Assembly (NCBI RefSeq): GCF_964656455.1
Contig: NC_135715.1
Span: forward strand, 168,298,437 to 168,362,436
DNA from: Halichoerus grypus
Taxonomy: Eukaryota > Chordata > Mammalia > Carnivora > Phocidae
Reading direction: 5' to 3'
DNA length: 64,000 bases
Shown here: piece by piece, positions 12,080-64,000 of the stretch
Layout of the letters: each line of letters opens with the position of its first letter
Position numbering within the stretch: the first letter of the stretch is position 1
The notes under the pieces: generated by a model
Database searches by the model: none
The model's input: the letters and a program-made list of their open reading frames with translations, nothing else
Told to the model about the DNA's origin: nothing
Program-made: the position numbers and the translations under genes

Positions 12080-12570
12080 GCACATGGAACTTTTCGACCT
12101 CACTAGTAATTTCAAATTTAAATGAAAACAAAATACCATTTTCTGTGCTTAGATAAACAAATAAAAGATAATGCCTAATGTTGGCAGGGTGTATTGAGAG
12201 GGACACTCATCTATTGCAATTGTTAACGGATGAGTATACTCTCTTTGGAGAGAAATTTGGTAATAGTGACAAAAAATAGCAATATTGATATGCACTGTAG
12301 CAACAATAGAAGCAATGAAAATCAAATATTTTACAGCTCTTTCAATTAAGGTTTTAAAATAACATGTAATAACATAGAATGTACTCTTGATATAATATTA
12401 CCTCACAAAAGCATAATGCAAGTTGATCACAGTTTCAAAACTATGACCGTTACATAGGAATAAGAAGAAAGTACACTAAAATATTAACAGACTTTATGTT
12501 TGGGCAGTGGACTATTACCTATTTTTTTCATATTTAAAAAAAATTTTAAATATTAAATGGAAATAAATAT
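12080..12570 (+). mobile_element. old L1 (L1M-type) 3' fragment
   Basis: Sense-strand relic of the end of L1 ORF2 and the 3' region. Visible blocks are GGAACTTTTCGACCTCACTA, AAATACCATTTTCTGTGC, AATGTTGGCAGGGTGTATTG, CTTTGGAGAGAAATTTGGTA, and a distal GGGCAGTGGACTATTACC followed by a T- and A-rich end. All frames are broken by substitutions, so it is non-functional. Confidence 0.75.
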
Positions 12571-13814
12571 CACTTAGTACTTGATATAGTACCATTTTTA
12601 ATACCAGATGTCCCAATGACAAATTTATCAAATTAAGTGCTCTTAGGGTTTTGGAAGGCTAATGCTTCCATTCCTCTTAAGAAATGATAAATAATTATAC
12701 TAGTTAAGGATACTTTTGTCTCTCTCTCTTCCTTCCCCTCTTTTTTTCTTTATATCACACAAGGCATTTTCCAATTTATGGAAGAAATAAAATACTTTCT
12801 CAGCATTAGATAAAAATGTTCAAGAATCAAAATCCAACAAAATCAAGAATGTTTGGTTTTAATAATTTTTAATTTTCTATATGAGATTGTGCAGGGGCAA
12901 GTAGCCCAGTGCTATAAACAGTGATAACTATGATAAATGTATCAATAGAAAAGAAGGGCTGAATTTATATGCAATATTTTTCTTTTTGAGTGAGTGACTT
13001 AAAAGATTAGAGGATTTGTATCCTGGCTCATACAGAATACATTTCAAATGCACAGATTTCCCCAGGCCCCTGTGTGTACATGCATGCATGCCTGTCACCC
13101 TGCTTAGTTGTGCACAGACAGCTTACATGAGGGGAGGACCATGTAAATGCTATCAGAGGGGGAAAAAAAAATCATTCTAACCTGAAAAATACTTTCCTTT
13201 AAAATGCTTTGATAAATGTCTTTCATAAAAGTTTAATATTTCCACTAAATTTTTCATCTCTAGCTTTAATGTTTCCTACCAATCAGCTCTTATCATCTCA
13301 CCCTTTTGATCTATCCTGTTGTAAACTCCCTCACCAACAATCTTTGTTTTTTTTTCCAGTTTTGTTGTAGATTTCAGTTGATCTTTAACACTCAAATCTG
13401 AAACTACTCATCATTTTGTTTATTGGTCTTTCCAATTCCCAAGATGATTGTAGAATTATGATGGGTGAGTTTTCTAAGTCTCTAATTCAGAATACTTAAA
13501 AAAAAAATCTAAATATTCTGCCTTTCTTCTTTCATTTTGATGACTGGAAACAGAGACCAGAGCCTACATCCAGGGCCTTTTACTGACCCAAATGAAAGCC
13601 CATTACAACTCTCAGGCCTACTTTTTTCTTTAGACTCTAGAGTCATGGAATTATATCCTAAAGTTGTAGACATCTCTCTGGAAAACCATGTTTAGTTCAT
13701 CATGCTTTTGGCTAACTGTTATAAATGTCTATGAAGGTACTTACTAATGTCTTTTCCTTGTTCAAACTCTGAAGTCTTCAGTACCCCAACTGTCATATTC
13801 AAAGCGCAGGGAAA
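12571..13814. other. noncoding upstream DNA, nothing recognised
   Basis: AT-rich sequence with no supportable gene, RNA or repeat call. Confidence 0.5.
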
Positions 13815-13935
13815 GAAGGGAGAAAATATACTACAATGTCTACTGCATGAGTACCTCTGGGTAATGGGACTATGACTGATCTAAATTTATTTTGCATTTA
13901 AAAAATTTTCCAAAGTAAGTATAAATATATGTCAC
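13815..13935 (+). mobile_element. old L1 3' end fragment
   Basis: A block reading CCTCTGGGTAATGGGACTAT, followed by an ATTTATTTTGCATTTAAAAAATTTTCC-like tail region, matches the general 3' end pattern of L1M elements in sense. It is short. Confidence 0.55.
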
Positions 13936-13969
13936 TGTTCTAAGTAGGGAAAGTTAAGCCTAACTGTCA

Positions 13970-13979
13970 ATATATATAT

Positions 13980-14010
<31 letters not shown>

Positions 14011-14030
14011 CAGAGAGAGACACAAACACA
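13970..14030. repeat. (TA)n(GA)n microsatellite
   Basis: A short TA run at 13970-13980 passes into an imperfect GA run to about 14030, then into CA-rich sequence. Simple-sequence DNA. Confidence 0.9.
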
Positions 14031-14199
14031 AGGGGTGAGACCAAGGCCTAATATGGAATTAGACTAAGCCAGTAAGTAGTAAGTACTGTTTTTAAAATCT
14101 TTGTATTCTGAGTTGGGAGTTTTTCTTCTACCAGTTTCAATGTCCTCCAATTCATTTTTTCTAATTCATTCTTTCTTTCACAGAAATTCCATCTCTTTT

Positions 14200-14470
14200 C
14201 AAAACACTTCCATGACTACCATGAACAGTATTTATGAATTAAGGCCAATCATTTTAAGGCACACAAAGTCTTCCATGTTTTGTTTCCTGTTCACTTCCCC
14301 ACCCTATACCTGCAGCCAGGCTTCATCAGACTGTTGCAGCTTCTTCTTTTTTTTCCCCCATATACCATATGATTTTCATGTGAGTGCTGTTGCTCATGCC
14401 ATCCCTTCTGTTTTTTTCCCCTTTCATCCACTTGGTGAACACTTATGCATCCTTTAGGATAACATAGTTC
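14200..14470 (+). mobile_element. L2 LINE fragment
   Basis: Diverged sense L2 pattern: a GTGAGTGCTGTTGCTCATGCC block, then CATCCACTTGGTGAACACTT and ATGCATCCTTTAGGATAACA, which parallel the L2 CATGCTGTTCCCTCTGCC, GGTGAACTCCTACTCATCC and TTCAAGACCCA segments. Moderate support only. Confidence 0.5.
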
Positions 14471-14524
14471 AGGAAAACATAATCCCATACTTAAATTTTA
14501 CTGGACATGAGCAAGGAGGCCTTT

Positions 14525-14526
14525 TT

Positions 14527-14589
<63 letters not shown>

Positions 14590-14598
14590 CTTTCTCTT
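14525..14598. repeat. (TTTC)n microsatellite
   Basis: More than 15 copies of TTTC in nearly perfect register, ending in TTTCTCTTTCTC. It is a pyrimidine-pure strand, prone to length change. Confidence 0.95.
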
Positions 14599-15659
14599 TA
14601 CTTTTCCATTGCATTTGGACACACTACCATAACATTACTTATTTTATTAATTACTTATACACACTAGATTGAGACTATTTTTTCAGTTTTCTATCACCAG
14701 GGACCATGAAGTACTTTGGCCTCAGAGAATGTTTATACAAAATGCATTAAGGAAGACAGACGACTGAACTTAAGCTTTGTTCCTTTTTAAAAAAAACAAA
14801 GTCATCTCACTCCCCCAGTTCTGGCACTCATCTTATGCATGTGAAGTTTACAATCTCTATGCCATTCTATGCCATCTTTTCCATATGGGAAGCCCTTGTA
14901 GGGAGGTTTCATTTCTTGGCCTCCTTTGCAGGGATACCAAAGGATGATGCTACAGTGCTTCCTGATCTACACAGACACATGACTGACATGAGTGCTTCCA
15001 CAAGCCAATGAGACCCTTTGCCTACCTGATTAAATATGGGATTGAAGGGCTACATGAATCCATTTCGACTTAGTTGAAGCACGAATGCTCAAGAATTTTA
15101 TAAATGTAACATTTTAAAAACTAAAAAAATCTTGACTTAGGAATAATACTTACATGAAAATCAATGCTTGCTCTTGTTCATACACTTCTTATGACTCTTA
15201 TAAATCTTAAGAGAGATATATAAACAGGCTACTTTGCTCCAATTGTGTTTTACTTAATATTACTGATTGCTTTAAGATTTGGAATACAAAACAATGCAAT
15301 AGTAAGGATGTAATATACTACTTTATTAACTCAAAAAAGAACAATCTTTATTTATGGAGAAAAGTTCATTCTGATGTAATTTTTATGATATGTGGTTTGC
15401 AACATCTTTTTCTAAGCAGAAAATGGCAATTCTTCAGGTTTCTTTGGGAATCCAAAACCTCTTTTGAGGCAAATTAGACATCACATCTAAGACAAATAAA
15501 AGCCTTTGATCTTTGGCATTATTAGAAAGTTACTACTCTTTAGGGTGAGATTCCTAAGGTTATCCGCTGTGTCTAGGTCATTCTATTCAGCTGCATAAGC
15601 AGTTCCTTTGATGGATGACTGGTTTTCTACAACGCTAGCATTATCTCAGCAGGAGAAGG
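14599..15659. other. upstream flank of the CPS1 promoter, no gene seen
   Basis: Unique-looking AT-rich sequence with no exon or clear repeat. It leads directly into the proximal promoter. Confidence 0.5.
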
Positions 15660-15789
15660 TAGTGTTTGATGTGTTGCAATTTGTATTACATGTCCATGGA
15701 ACATCTCCGGACATTACCTCAGGAGGAGGGGTTAAGAGAAGGAGGAGCTGTGGCTGAAGACATTTAATGACAGAATGAATGGAAATTCA
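15660..15789 (+). promoter_or_regulatory. CPS1: probable CPS1 proximal promoter
   Basis: Lies immediately upstream of exon 1. It has a C/EBP-like GTGTTGCAATTTG (from 15671), a purine-rich GAG tract (15719-15748, AGGAGGAGGGG and AGAGAAGGAGGAG) and a TATA-like ATTTAA at 15762-15767, which would set transcription near 15790. Rodent Cps1 promoters are known to use C/EBP and a GAG-repeat element close to the start. The exact start site cannot be fixed from sequence alone. Confidence 0.5.
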
Positions 15790-15929
15790 AAGATTGCTGT
15801 GCAGTCAGCCTTAAACACTGGACTGCACCCCCCATCTTTCTTTCACATTAATTTTAAAAATCTTAAAACAAAATTCTCATAAATATATATAGTTTTATTT
15901 AATTTTAGTCACAAATCAACATCTTCAAA
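15790..15929 (+). other. CPS1: CPS1 5' untranslated region (inferred limits)
   Basis: About 140 bases between the inferred start site and the initiator codon. There is no upstream ATG in it, so the first ATG is the CPS1 start. The last 30 bases contain TTTAATTTTAG (ending 15908), which could also serve as a 3' splice site for an upstream alternative first exon. Confidence 0.5.

Positions 15930-64000
<48,071 letters not shown>

Overview
The window is mammalian nuclear DNA. It carries the 5' part of one protein-coding gene on the + strand, CPS1 (carbamoyl-phosphate synthase 1, the mitochondrial ammonia-dependent enzyme that starts the urea cycle). Fifteen coding exons can be read continuously from the start codon at 15930 to 62492. 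They sum to 1,707 bases and encode residues 1-569 of a protein that is about 1,500 residues in human. The reading frame is intact across all 14 complete introns, and each splice junction uses GT-AG. The gene runs off the right edge inside intron 15.

Organism: at least fourteen tRNA-derived Can-SINEs, most of them flanked by recognisable target-site duplications, and carnivore-type L1 3' ends mark the genome as Carnivora. The SINE bodies are the arctoid type. I see no copy of the canid-type SINEC_Cf (head ATCCCTGGGTGGCGCAG) and none of the felid-type bodies. This points to a non-dog caniform (bear, pinniped, mustelid or red panda lineage); this is inference from repeats only.

Layout: 1-15.79 kb is AT-rich noncoding DNA upstream of the main promoter. 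It holds a MaLR LTR, L2, MIR and L1M relics, one Can-SINE, several microsatellites, a perfect 16-bp-arm palindrome (3568-3600) and a cluster of C/EBP, FoxA and CRE-like motifs near 8.05-8.40 kb. That cluster could be the counterpart of the far-upstream liver enhancer described for rat Cps1. The proximal promoter and 5' UTR lie at about 15.66-15.93 kb, and exon 1 (mitochondrial targeting peptide) at 15930-16055. Intron 1 is 21.8 kb and rich in Can-SINEs and antisense L1 3' ends. Exons 2-15 follow between 37.8 and 62.5 kb.

Protein layout: exon 1 encodes the transit peptide. Exons 2-6 encode the small-subunit-like N-terminal domain. Exons 7-12 encode the class I glutamine-amidotransferase-like domain, in which the nucleophile position is Ser294 instead of Cys; this is the known reason CPS1 uses free ammonia. 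Exons 13-15 begin the first ATP-grasp half of the synthetase. I found no second gene, RNA gene, CRISPR array or novel system. The open frames outside these exons are short chance frames or SINE-derived.
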